From: Plantago elongata
Taxonomy: Eukaryota > Streptophyta > Magnoliopsida > Lamiales > Plantaginaceae
NCBI GenBank assembly: GCA_036897095.1
Contig: JAYMSP010000340.1
Span: 1-56,893, forward strand
Length of the DNA stretch: 56,893 nucleotides
Direction: 5' to 3'
Notes under the pieces: generated by a model
The model's database searches: none
What the model was told of the DNA's origin: nothing
The model's input: only the letters and a program-made list of their open reading frames with translations
Shown here: positions 33,249 through 44,455 of the stretch, piece by piece
How the letters are laid out: every line of letters begins with the position of its first letter
Numbering within the stretch: the stretch's first letter is position 1
Made by a program: the position numbers and the translations under genes

Positions 33249-36200
33249 CTAGAAGGGACTGACTTTACCAGCCAATGTGAGCAATATGTTTGGTACAAAG
33301 CGCCTTCTTGGAGGAGCCATTGCATCCTTAGCAAGAGCTTCTTTGTCATTGGCATGTATGAAGGATACCAAATAGTCAAATAACTCATCTTTACCACCTC
33401 GAAGAGGGTCCTACATTTTGAGGAAAATGTCAGAGCACAGAAGCTAATGTAGTCGCATGGTGATACATTAATTCAGATCTAACATCTTCCAATATGTTGG
33501 AAATTAGAATATCTAGCTCTTGGCTACTCTAATTAGGGTGGTAGACTAAATTTACAACAGCCAGAAAACACTTCGATAGTAATAGGTTTTTTTAGGGTGG
33601 CCAGAGGTCTCCATATATGTTTTATCGTACTTGGTAAAATGAACTCAAGATTTAAGAACTCAATACCTTTAAACATATGTTGCATTGGATTGTATCTAAT
33701 CATAATCTATATCATGTATATTAGCCAAGTTCATAATTAATGACTTCCTCTGAATCTGATGAGCTATGAATTATGATCTGCACTAAAGAGTAAACTATAG
33801 ATCTGAGAAAACAGAGACAAAACTTGAGAGAAAATTAGTCTTTACTTGGAGGAATAAATCTGTATGAGTTTTTCCATCATATAATATAAGATCAGCTTTA
33901 ACTCCGAGCTTCTGCAGTGTATCCACAAATGCTTTACTGTCCATTCAGCACAAGTCACTTAATTAGAATTTCCCCAAAAGGAAGCAGACGAAGTCAATAT
34001 ATATTGAAACTTCACCACCTTAAGAAAAGTAACGCACCTTTCATCTGGTAGTATGGAATAATCAGATGTGCCGTGGAATAGAATGATATGAGGCAGCAGA
34101 GAAGCTGCAATACCGGAGTTTGGACTTTGTATAACAATCTCCGGAGAAAAAAAATCTAGTGATTTTTCACCTTCCATAATGCTGTGAATATACACATGAG
34201 CGACAGAATGGAGTCAACAATTTGCATGCAGAATGTACACATAAGTACTTGTATTGTACAGCATGACAGAAGATTCATCACCTTAAGAAGATGGATCGAT
34301 ACAGCCCTCTACCATGGAAATGATCGACTAGTTTATGCAGATTGTACCTGTAGATAAAGTGTTGAGTACTATGATTATCCCCCAATGATCACAGTGCTAT
34401 TCGTAGTGCAGCTCGGCAATATTTGTTCACAAAGAGAGAACCAAAAAAAAGAAAGAAGGAAAAAAGATTCCGAAGTTTTGTGTAACTTACCCGCCAGATA
34501 AACCAAAATAAGCATTTATCTGTGATAAACTCCAAGAAATATTATCGCCACTGGACTCTTTAACTGCCTGATGTGTAAGAGCACATGCAGAGATATGTGC
34601 ACCAGCTGACTGACCCATCAAATAGATCCTTCAAAACACAAAAAGCATATTTATTTAGAAGAACTATGTTATGTTTTTGTGTTCAGGATACAGTGATCAA
34701 ATCCTAAAATCGAAAATAGGTTGACCAACCTGTTTGGATCACCTCCAAATTCTACAATATTGTTACAAACCCATGCAATCCCCTGGGAAACATCATTAAC
34801 CATATCACTGATTGTGCCCTGTGGAAAGTTTCTGCATGCAAGTTAAAAGATAAATACAATCAGAATAATAAATGCGGGATTGCAGGTAAAAAGATTTAAG
34901 ATGGCAATGATCCATATATCTAGCTGGAAAGGTAGCGGAGCTGGAATCATAATATTTTCTCTGAGAGCCTGTCAACTACCTAATAATGCACAGAAAGTTC
35001 TCAATCGAGACTGTTGTTACATTACGAAAAAGACAGTAATACAAATTTGGAGAGTTCCTCCGAATATAAGACTCTGTCAAATTTTAAATGATGTATCATG
35101 CAGACATGCACCATGAACATAGCTGAATGAGTACCCAAATTTATCATCTTTGAATTACATAACCTATATTCTTTACATGGCCACCGATTAGAATCGTGTG
35201 TTTGATCACAAATGAACAACCATACAACTCAAATATAACATTACTGCACATTTCTTAACTCAAACAAAGTAGTTACCTGTAATCAATGCACGCCACTATA
35301 ATATCTCTCTCTGACAATTGTATACCAAGAAGGGAACCCCATGCCTTGTATCTGCCAAAGGTATAAAGCAATATATTAGTTTCATCCACCTAAACATGTC
35401 GACTGAAATAGCCAAAATAAATAAGAACAGTTTAATGAAATATAAAACCCTCATATTGACAACTTTTCAAACAACACCTGATTTTACTGCTCTTGCAATG
35501 AAACACTACTATTTAAAGAGAAGGGGTTTCACGTGAGGACCTCTGACTTACCCAATAATCCATGCACCACCAGTAACAAAGACCACAACTGGTTTCAATT
35601 TCAGGCCATCTCTATTCACAGGTAAATATAAATCCAATCTGCAAGAGACTTATGTATTACACTAAGCCAAAAAATGGCACAAAGACGGGAGAAGATTATG
35701 TAGAGATACCAAATTGTACCTATTTCTTGGTTGATCTCCATAGACGATACTTCGATAGACTTGGCTAGAAAAGAAATAAATATATCCAACTGCCAAGACG
35801 CAAATTTACCAGAATAAATTATAAAATAAATGGAAGCTTCTGAAAAAGAAAAAAAAATACTGCACATGTATGTCCAGTAATCAATTTGTCTAGTTGAAGG
35901 GCTGAAGACATTTTTCTGTAACATATTATAATTACCACATGCACTTAAAAAATATAAAGAACTTCGGCATATCATTTCTTAATGAATCTGGTACATCTCA
36001 ATGTCAGCTGAAGTACAATAAAAAGAGCAAAACAAGTTTACAGTCACGATGTATCTAAAAACAACTCTACTGAAATTTAAATAAATGAAACCTGCTCTTT
36101 GCAGAGAAATACAATATGCGTCATCAGTTTTCTATTTATTACCTAAGTAATTAGGTATGTTACTGTCAATCCATCTGGAATTCATAATATCTTCGAGATA

Positions 36201-37225
36201 ACTTGATCAAATATTTCCCTTCTCACTGATAAGTGACAGCTAAGGACCACTAACGAATGATGCTTTAAATAGCTAGAACCTTAACATGAGATGCCCTGAA
36301 CAAACAATTCAAAAAGTGCTGAAGACATTTCACTAAGGTCAAAGGATTCTGAAATCCACATCAAACTTTCAGCCTTTGCAGCTGAGAGCATCTAGTCAAC
36401 ATAATAGAAATGTGCAAGCTGGGTGTCCTCTCACTCAGTCTCACACTTTGATCAAATACAGTAGCATAAAGCAAATAACTAAAACGCGATACAATACCTT
36501 GGAGAAATCCGGGCATAAGCAACATGGCATAAACTGCAAGAGCAAGGAGCTTTGACATCCAGCGATAACCTACCCTGAATGAAATAAATGATTAGAAAAT
36601 GAAAGTATCTATCATAAATACCACAAAAACATACTAATTTCAGAAACATTAAACTCACTTATCAGTTATCACATCACAACACTCAATCCCACACCAATAC
36701 ACAAATTCACCATAAATCGACTTGGTAAATCCCGAACATACTCTTCCACTACAAATCTACAGTACACCTCTAGCTCTACCTTTTTTATTCAATACACACA
36801 AGAGTTTCCAAGAGCCATTGTCAACCCAAACTCAGTTATCTGTATTGAATCTACTCATCTACATCAAATCCTACAACCTAATCATACCTTAAATCAAATC
36901 AAAACAAGTTCAATAACAATTTACAACCAATTGAACACAAAACCAACTCAAATGAAAAGAAATGAAGTGAATACCCAAGGTAGCTAAGCAACTTGAAGCT
37001 GAGTCGAGTGAGCAAGTAGGTCTCAGCCGCAGCGTGGCCGATCTCACGGCTAAACGACTGCTGACGACACGGTCTCCTCACAACTCTCCGCCGTGGCTGG
37101 TGGTGGGACGGCAGGCTGGAGACTCTGACGAGAGGATCGGTCTCTTCCAACTGCGGCTCCTCGATGATCTCATGGATGGTGTCTTTGGAGAGGAGATTTG
37201 CAGGCAAGGATGAGAATCTCTCCAT
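33249..37225 (-). CDS. ICME: isoprenylcysteine alpha-carbonyl methylesterase (ICME)
   Basis: Eleven minus-strand exons join in phase: 37225-36975, 36574-36498, 35789-35720, 35638-35552, 35351-35277, 34831-34730, 34628-34491, 34347-34282, 34181-34038, 33936-33846, 33410-33249 (420 aa, as expected for ICME). The enzyme removes the methyl ester from carboxyl-methylated, prenylated protein C-termini and in Arabidopsis modulates abscisic acid signalling from ER and Golgi membranes. A basic N-terminus is followed by a hydrophobic segment ([17 protein letters not shown]) and an alpha/beta-hydrolase domain. The oxyanion region reads [15 protein letters not shown]. The nucleophile is Ser228 in GQSAG. 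Asp329 ([13 protein letters not shown]) and His361 (DGKTHTD) are the likely remaining triad members. The C-terminus VSPF is typical. All introns are GT-AG. Confidence 0.94.
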
Positions 37226-39365
37226 GGGAAAGGTAGCACTAGTAGTTACTGGAATGGCAGAGCATGGAATTTGAAGAAGAGGGTTTTTATATAAAGATGG
37301 TGATGGGGCTTTATTGGGAGATGGGAAAGACTCTGGCCTGTTTGTGGAAATTGTGATTTTGCATTGGTTCGTGTGATTTTGAGTAGATTCTTGGAGCTAA
37401 CGGCTGTATGATAGTTTGAGTTGATGCTGCTACAGAAAATAATGGTGGGAAACTGGCGGTTTGGATGGACATTTGAGTGGGCATTTGGATGGATTTTGAT
37501 GAAAATTATGTTTGAATGTACATTTGAGTGGGATATTTTAAATGTATTTTAGGCCAAATCACTATTTATCGAGCCAAATTAGGTATTCAAATCCCCATTC
37601 AAACATCCAGTAAATTTAAGTTTGATGTGTATTTTTTTTTTTTTTTTAGTATGTATGAAGAATCAATTAGTAGTATATAATAGGGTCGGGATTCATTAGT
37701 AGTATGGTACTTTAGAAATTAAGAGATTGAGTGGGAAGATGACCACTCCAGCAGTATGACAGTCGCCCAAATTATCACATGAAATATTGTCAACCATTGA
37801 CATTTGGTGAATAAATCTCACACGGCTATGTTGCTTTACAAATCACAATCACGAATATATGCATCTCCTTGTCTTGCCCCGGTGGTATTATGATCACTTT
37901 GTAAGCAATTGACAAGCCACATGTCATCTGGTTTTGCTTGCCTCTTCATGAGTAGTAAATTGCACCTAAACATTCTGATCTCTTCCCCTATCTTAATAGG
38001 GTGTTTGTCCTTACCAATTTATATCCTATTAAAAATAAAAATATTCAATAGTTTATAAAAATAGAAGGTATCACACTATCACACTTTAATTCTATTTAAT
38101 TTTCATATAAAATTATACGTATACCCAAAATAAGTTCACGCGCAAGCCAAGGAGGATGGAATTTTCAAGTATAAGTTTGCCAGCCTAGCGAGTTACTATA
38201 AACATTAGATAGTATTAATGCTATGTTAGGCTTTTAAAAAATTGATGAAATTAATCATTTTCATTATCAACAAACAAGTGGAAAGATTTTAGCCTTCTCT
38301 ATCAAGATTTATGATTCCCTGTTTGAGATCGAATAATACACAATGATAACATGTGATGGAGAACGTTCTATATATCTAACATTTCCCACACGAATGAAAA
38401 CAAGGTCTGGGGCTTGGGGAGATAAGATTTGATTATTCGATCTAGGACGGAAAATGACAACATGGTTGTTCAGTCCTTCACGGTATTCAGACATACTTAG
38501 CTGGTTTGTTCCACACATATGCCAAATATAGACAGTCATCTACGATAATATCCATATCAGATTAAATAATCTTCTTGGATCTACTGTGCAATCATTGGTG
38601 AGACAGATGTACTTATCCTCTATATCAATCGATCCACACCCATCCATGAGGATGTTCACTAAACAACAGAAGTACTAATTCAGACAGCTACAAACTCTCA
38701 GATAAAAATCATGTCAGTAGAAGGCACGTTGTATGACATTTCACAATGGAACTTTGTCCCAATGGTGTATCATGACTACATGCACGAAAAAACCTAGCAA
38801 AAGAATAACTTCTCTGGCAGGGAGCATAGACCGATTGCTCTAAATGTTTCAGCAGATAATCAGTTTCAGTCACAAAGACCCATTACTTCTAAATGCTTAC
38901 ACAAATGATCCATTCTAGTCACAAAGACTTCTAAATGATTTAACAATAATCCATATCAGTCACATTACAAGCAATCAGCAGGTCAGTTAAAATATCAGAG
39001 TTTAATGAAGAGGTAGTAATTGAAATGATAAGCCAGGAAAGACTGATAAGTGTCATCTTAATTTGCATTGAGCTGAAGATGATGAGTCAAAAATAATGTA
39101 TCTAGTGTTCAGATATAACGCACCAAGTATAACACAACTCTTACAGTGCTATCCTTAAGTGAAAGGAAGAAAGTTGGCACTTGAACTGAAAGTAAGCTGC
39201 ACATTATTATAAGTAAGATATATTCAGATGGTAGCTTAATTATGCGTAATCTCAACTCTGGGCCATCACTTTTTTTTCTGTTCAAGATTACAACAGATCT
39301 CCAGAGAAAATAGCTCGTCACCGCAAAGCTTCCATTCAGCCTCATGTCATCTCTCTTAAGCGCCA
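37226..39365. other. intergenic region between ICME and the TMEM33-like gene
   Basis: The right-hand neighbour ends at 39366 and ICME begins at 37225, so the region holds the ICME promoter and the 3' UTR of the next gene. It contains a MITE-like repeat at 37458-37610, a poly-T run near 37629-37647 and a diffuse repeat near 38840-38960 built on CAGTCACAAAGAC and TTCTAAATG. No gene was recognised. Confidence 0.5.
37458..37610. mobile_element. MITE-like inverted-repeat element in the ICME promoter
   Basis: The left end TTTGGATGGACATTTGAGTG and the reverse complement of the right end TTTGAATGGGGATTTGAATA match at most positions, giving a terminal inverted repeat of about 20 bp. The interior is non-coding and shares a core with the element at 31059-31221. 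No sure target duplication was found. It lies about 230 bp upstream of the ICME start codon. Confidence 0.55.
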
Positions 39366-42300
39366 TTACCTAAACCACCATCGCTGAACAGTAGAAATTG
39401 GAGAAGTTAAAAAGGGGGCATATCGCTGGACCAATGGGTTCAGAGTCCGTCCAATCTTAGCCCATGCACTTTGATGGTAACCAGCAGTAGCAGGAGCATG
39501 ATACATAAGCTTCAAAAGCTGCCATAAAACATTAAGACCATATGAATAATCAGTACCAATAGCGAATATACTAATTTAGAGATCATATAAACAGCCAATT
39601 TAGACCTCATAAAAGCTATTTGAAAATAGTCACTCCGTACATTACCAAAAATGGGGGAGGGTGTATTACTGATAACATTGAAAAGAATATGCTAAAACCC
39701 ATTTGGAAAACGATTAATGATGATCATATACTTGGTTCGGCAATAAATGGTTTTCCTATTTTAGAGCTAGATGTGGATGTTCCCACCTTAACATAAAAAT
39801 AAAATAACTCCAGAAAGACAATAAATCCAAAAACCGACCAGAACATAGAACTGCTTCCAACACTGATCTAGCTAGATGCAAACCCTGCCTACCTACTTTA
39901 TCACTGGCAATAAACCTGCAAACCCTGACTACCTACTTTATCACTGGCAATAATCCAACCATCTTTGAAAAAAAGTTGCTTGTTTGTTTTGAGAGTGTTG
40001 ATTGCTGATAGTATTTGTATAGCTATCATAAATAATGCAGAACACCAAATTCCACAAAAAATCAAAAATAGAGAAAGATACTCACCTGCCAGTACATGAA
40101 TGTGTGTATAATATTCCGCTGCCACCTGTACATCCAAATGACAAGTTCAGGGGAAATACTTTTAAGAGCAAACAAAATCGAATAAAAGTGTCATGGCTGG
40201 GAACACTCACGAGATGAGAGAAATGATTAGAATAAAACCAATTCCAATCTCAGCTTGTGATGACAAAATGTTAAGCGTGGTTGAATTTGACTCTACCCAA
40301 ACACAAACCTCTTCCAGGTACTTCCTGAAAGTACAAATACAATGTTAAGAGCATAGCAGATATGAGGCACATCGTATTAATACCAAACCTATGACAGTGA
40401 AAGCCAACACAATTTCAATATAAGAGGTCTCCATCTCAACATCCTCCGGAGGATCACTTTGTGCCTAATCCTCGGATGCAGGAACAATTAAGTTACAAGT
40501 GAATCCATAAGTTACAAGTTGAAAAGATTTTTGTTGTTCAAAACGAGTGGGTATTGCTTTAAAATATATTTGCAACTTTAGAAGGCAAATCTACCCAATC
40601 TATGTTTCTTGTCAAAAGCACAATTTATGCGATAAAAAAACTAGGTAAGCATTAGCAGTTATACTGATCAAGTGGATATAACCAACAGTTTTGTGCTCAT
40701 GGCAACAGGTAGTATGTATGCAAATAACTAATGTCATTTCTCTACTATAAGGCGCCAGATACAGGATATCTTACCTGTACAAGGTGGATCTACTAAAGTT
40801 ACGCCTCAGAAACTTTGCAACATGCTCAAGGGCTCGGCACAAGATGGGGATTAAAGCAACTGCCAAAATTGAATGTGAGTGTTAATGCACCACAGAGGAT
40901 TATCTGATACATGTATATAAGGGAATAATAACGTGGAGAAACTTGTGAATAAGTATTTCATTGGTACTGACATTTGAGGCACAGATTCGAACTGACAAAA
41001 TTAAAGCAGTAAATGGAGTACATAAAATCCTTCGTAACCACCACTGACTGAAACCAAACTTGCAAAGCCTGCAAGTTCCATGCTCGGGGTGTCTGCAGAA
41101 AATCATGAACAGCATCAGATGAAGAAGGAAAACAGAAGATTTTGCACTAATACAAACATCATAACTTTGTTAAGCTTACCCCATATAGTGAGTACAAAGA
41201 GTACAGTGAAGAACATGCAGTTCCCAATAACGAAAGCCGATATGCTCGAGTAGATAGAGTCTTAGGCACAAGGGGAAGAATTGCCAGTACTGCCACCACA
41301 AAGACCTGACCAAAATGTGAACACAATATAAAAAGTAAAAAACTAGTTAATGAAATCTAATGTGCAATTAAGAACTTGGTTTTGAATTTAATTATGAGAG
41401 CATAATAGCATCAGTTAAGTCAGCCAGTGCATGGTCCTATCAAATTGGTTTCTGTAATAAAGAAAGCCCCCGATGCCCTATGCTACTCAAATATTTTAAA
41501 TAAACTTCAATTTACAGAGATCACAAATACATCTTTGGCAGACATTTCTGTATAAACTACCACAATTTTTCAAAATGAATCATGTACAGTTGAATAAGCA
41601 CTTGATGAGTTTCTAGCAAAGCAGCCTAGTGGAAAGCAACTAAAAAGTGATTCATAGAGACTAGTAACTATATAAATTATGAAACATGTCTGAAGCATGT
41701 AAGTGTAGAGTATTAAAGCACAAACCAATTGCATTCCAGTATATTTAAGCTACAAAGTACATACTACCAAATGTCTGATTGCACTCGATGCACTCTTTCT
41801 TACACAATGCTCTTAAATGCAAGACAGAGTTGAACAATTGTACTGCATCGAGGCTGGATTGCAGGAGTTTCAAACGCATAGTTACGGAGTTACCAAATTC
41901 AAATTTATAGAAAATCCCAACTAAGGCAATTAGAATATTGTGCCTTAAAGCAGAACTAGCAATCAAGATATTTAGAAAAAGTAGATTATGGCAATCAACA
42001 AGAGAATAACTTTCCGACTTGAGTGCGGTTAGGGAATGTCCAAAACCATTCAATCAGAAACTTCCAGCTATCGTCAGATGCTGGATACTATGTAGAGACT
42101 GACAATCAATGTTATAATCACATGACACTTATGATTTATGGGAGAATATAGAATCATCATAGACATGTTTTGAAAATGTAAATGACATTCATCATGAAAC
42201 AAACCACTTTTGCCATTGTTGACTGGCTATGGCACAACACTTATAACACACAAAAGATGACATACCCAGGCATTTACAGCAAACAGAATGGTTTGTTTAT

Positions 42301-43308
42301 CCCAACGCAGGGGAGTGGAGTTAGGCGGAGTGGCAGACGCACCCGATGTTCTGCTTGCGGATCCTACAAAATCATAACAATTTCAAGCTATGACAATCAT
42401 CTAGGTATAAAGGTAAAGTTACCACAGTGTGACAAATCTTGCTAAGGTCAATAATGAACATTAAAAACTACCTGAACTCCTCTGACGCGTCTCATTAGTA
42501 GCAGTAGAAGTTGATGATGATGATTGTTGTGGTTGAGCAGACGCTCTTGCTGTCTGAGATGAGCTGCTAGTATTCATTGGTTCAACTATAAGCTCAGGAT
42601 CCTGAAGATTAAAGTCTTGATGTAAGCAATATTAACTTATTGTATCTCACGAAGAACCAGCATCCATGATCACCCAATTCAAATGTCACTCTATTGAATC
42701 TTACGCTGGGATTAGTAGATTCTGTTATAAAATTACAGTGCCATGAATGAAACCACCACAATAACAGAAAGTAGTACAGTAATGTTCCTAAATCACAAAA
42801 GGTAACATTCAAAGAAAGTCGCAAACTATTTATTGGCTGAACCACTTAGTCGCCCAATGAATCCCCATCATAAAACCAATACTAGTCATTTCGTGTCAGC
42901 CCAAGGACTGTTTAAACACAGATATCTAACACTTGAACACAAACAATCAGAATTGGAATTGAAATACAAACACAGCAAAAGCAGTCCAGAACAATTCGTA
43001 TAGGAAGCAATTAAATATTTTCATCGGAAGCAAAAGCAAAACCCTAACACGTTCTTCATAAACAACCACATCCACATCATACATCCAATTGAAAAAAAAA
43101 TACGAGAAAGGATGAGAAAAAGGCATACGATGTAGCGCTGGTAGAACTTGCGCTTGAAGTGATTGACGACGTCGTTTCGAGAGGTCATGTTAGGTGGAAT
43201 GAGGACGTTTGACCAGTAATCTGACCACCGTGAGTCATTCTCGTAGTCATACGCGGCGGCTGCGATTCGCTTCAGGTTCTGAGGACTCTCCGCTTCACCT
43301 CCGCCCAT
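39366..43308 (-). CDS. TMEM33/Pom33-like multi-pass membrane protein
   Basis: Nine minus-strand exons join in phase: 43308-43129, 42601-42472, 42363-42266, 41305-41180, 41092-40972, 40859-40775, 40324-40211, 40125-40086, 39518-39366 (348 aa). I recognise it as the orthologue of the plant single-copy protein At3g02420 (from memory). The N-terminal third is soluble (SPQNLKRIAAAAYDYEND, then a Ser/Thr/Gln-rich linker). Four hydrophobic segments follow, beginning with VFVVAVLAILPLVP, and the protein ends AVQRWWFR-like (TVQRWWFR). Arrangement and motifs (YRLSLLGTACSSLYSLYSLY, FMYWQLLKLMYHAP) resemble TMEM33/yeast Pom33, which shape ER tubules and nuclear pores. That functional link is inference from weak similarity. 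Introns are GT-AG. Some databases give it a misleading dihydroflavonol-reductase name; no reductase motif is present. Confidence 0.82.
39878..39957. repeat. 40-bp tandem duplication in intron 8 of the TMEM33-like gene
   Basis: Two adjacent copies of a 40-bp unit starting GCAAACCCTG and containing CTACCTACTTTATCACTGGC lie at 39878-39917 and 39918-39957 with few mismatches. It sits wholly in the intron. Confidence 0.9.
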
Positions 43309-44455
43309 AGTGTTTTCAGTGAGAGCTACACAAATGGAGTTTCGTCTCTCTCGTAGATTCGATTCGATTCGATGAGGAAGAAGTAGAGTATCTGAGAAGA
43401 TTATGAGTCGTCGCTTACTTGATTTGTCTTCACACGAGTATTACTTAGCCAGAATTTGATATGCTTTTTCCTCGCTTTTCTCCACGACACGACTCTCTCG
43501 GGATACACATATCTCCTCAAATCGTGCTTTCATAACAAAATTAAGCATATCATATCCACCGGACTTTTCTTTTCTTTTTTTTAGCGGCTAAATTGACTCG
43601 AATCTCTAATCTATTAGTTGGAGTTAAAACATCTTACCAGTTGAGTTTTGTTGTTCGTATCCCATCGGACTTACTCCCAGAAAAATGTATAAATAGTTAT
43701 AATATATCTTTTATCAAGCAAACAAATATACTATCAAATGTCAAATACCCGTGATCAGTATATAGTTGATTATAAGTATAATTGCATGCAAGGAAATTAT
43801 CAACTACGACAATTATAAAGTTAATACTAAGTGATTTAGTGACTGTTTGGTATACAATTTAAATTGATTTTTGCCAATTCAAATGACCTATTTTATATAC
43901 AAAACAAGTCATTCGAATTGACAAAAGCCAAATTAAATTGTATATCAATCAGACCCTTAATTTTCATGATGATTATCCTTTTAGGCAGGGTGAATACGAA
44001 GACGGATGTAAAATCTTTTGATGTTGTGATGTATGTTTTTCAGAAGCTCTACATAAGGTAGTAATGATTTTGCAAAACAATTTAAAAGTATTGTATATTT
44101 ATATGCACATATAACGAAATTACATTATAACCTAGCATTTGCGCATCAAAGTATTGTCACTGTAAAGAAGAAAATATATGATCTAGTAGTAACTTGTATA
44201 TATGTTGGACACGATGTCTCTACTGTTCGATACTTGAATCACAGTACAAAAATATGGTCAGGTTGAATCAACTCTCAGGAGCTGTATCAAAATTTACATC
44301 CAAAAAACGAGCTAGGTATGTTACACAAATGAAAATGTTATCATGTACAAAATCCTCGGTTGCCTGTCTAGGCATAAGTTGACTTGAAGACCCTGTTGCT
44401 CTCGCAGGCGAATGCTAGTTCACTCTTGCGACATATCGAAGTCAATGTGTTGAGT
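43309..44455. other. intergenic region between the TMEM33-like gene and PERK
   Basis: It should hold the promoter of the TMEM33-like gene (right next to 43308) and the 3' UTR of PERK. A Tourist-like MITE sits at 43839-43956. No gene was recognised. Confidence 0.5.
43839..43956. mobile_element. Tourist-like MITE, 118 bp, with TTA target duplication
   Basis: TTA flanks both ends (43836-43838 and 43957-43959). The left end GTGACTGTTTGGTATACAAT and the reverse complement of the right end GGGTCTGATTGATATACAAT form the terminal repeat. The arms stay complementary almost to the centre (CCAATTCAAATGACCTATTT against the reverse complement TCAATTCGAATGACTTGTTT), so the element is one long hairpin. Both the TTA target and the TIR sequence fit the PIF/Harbinger (Tourist) class. 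Confidence 0.85.
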
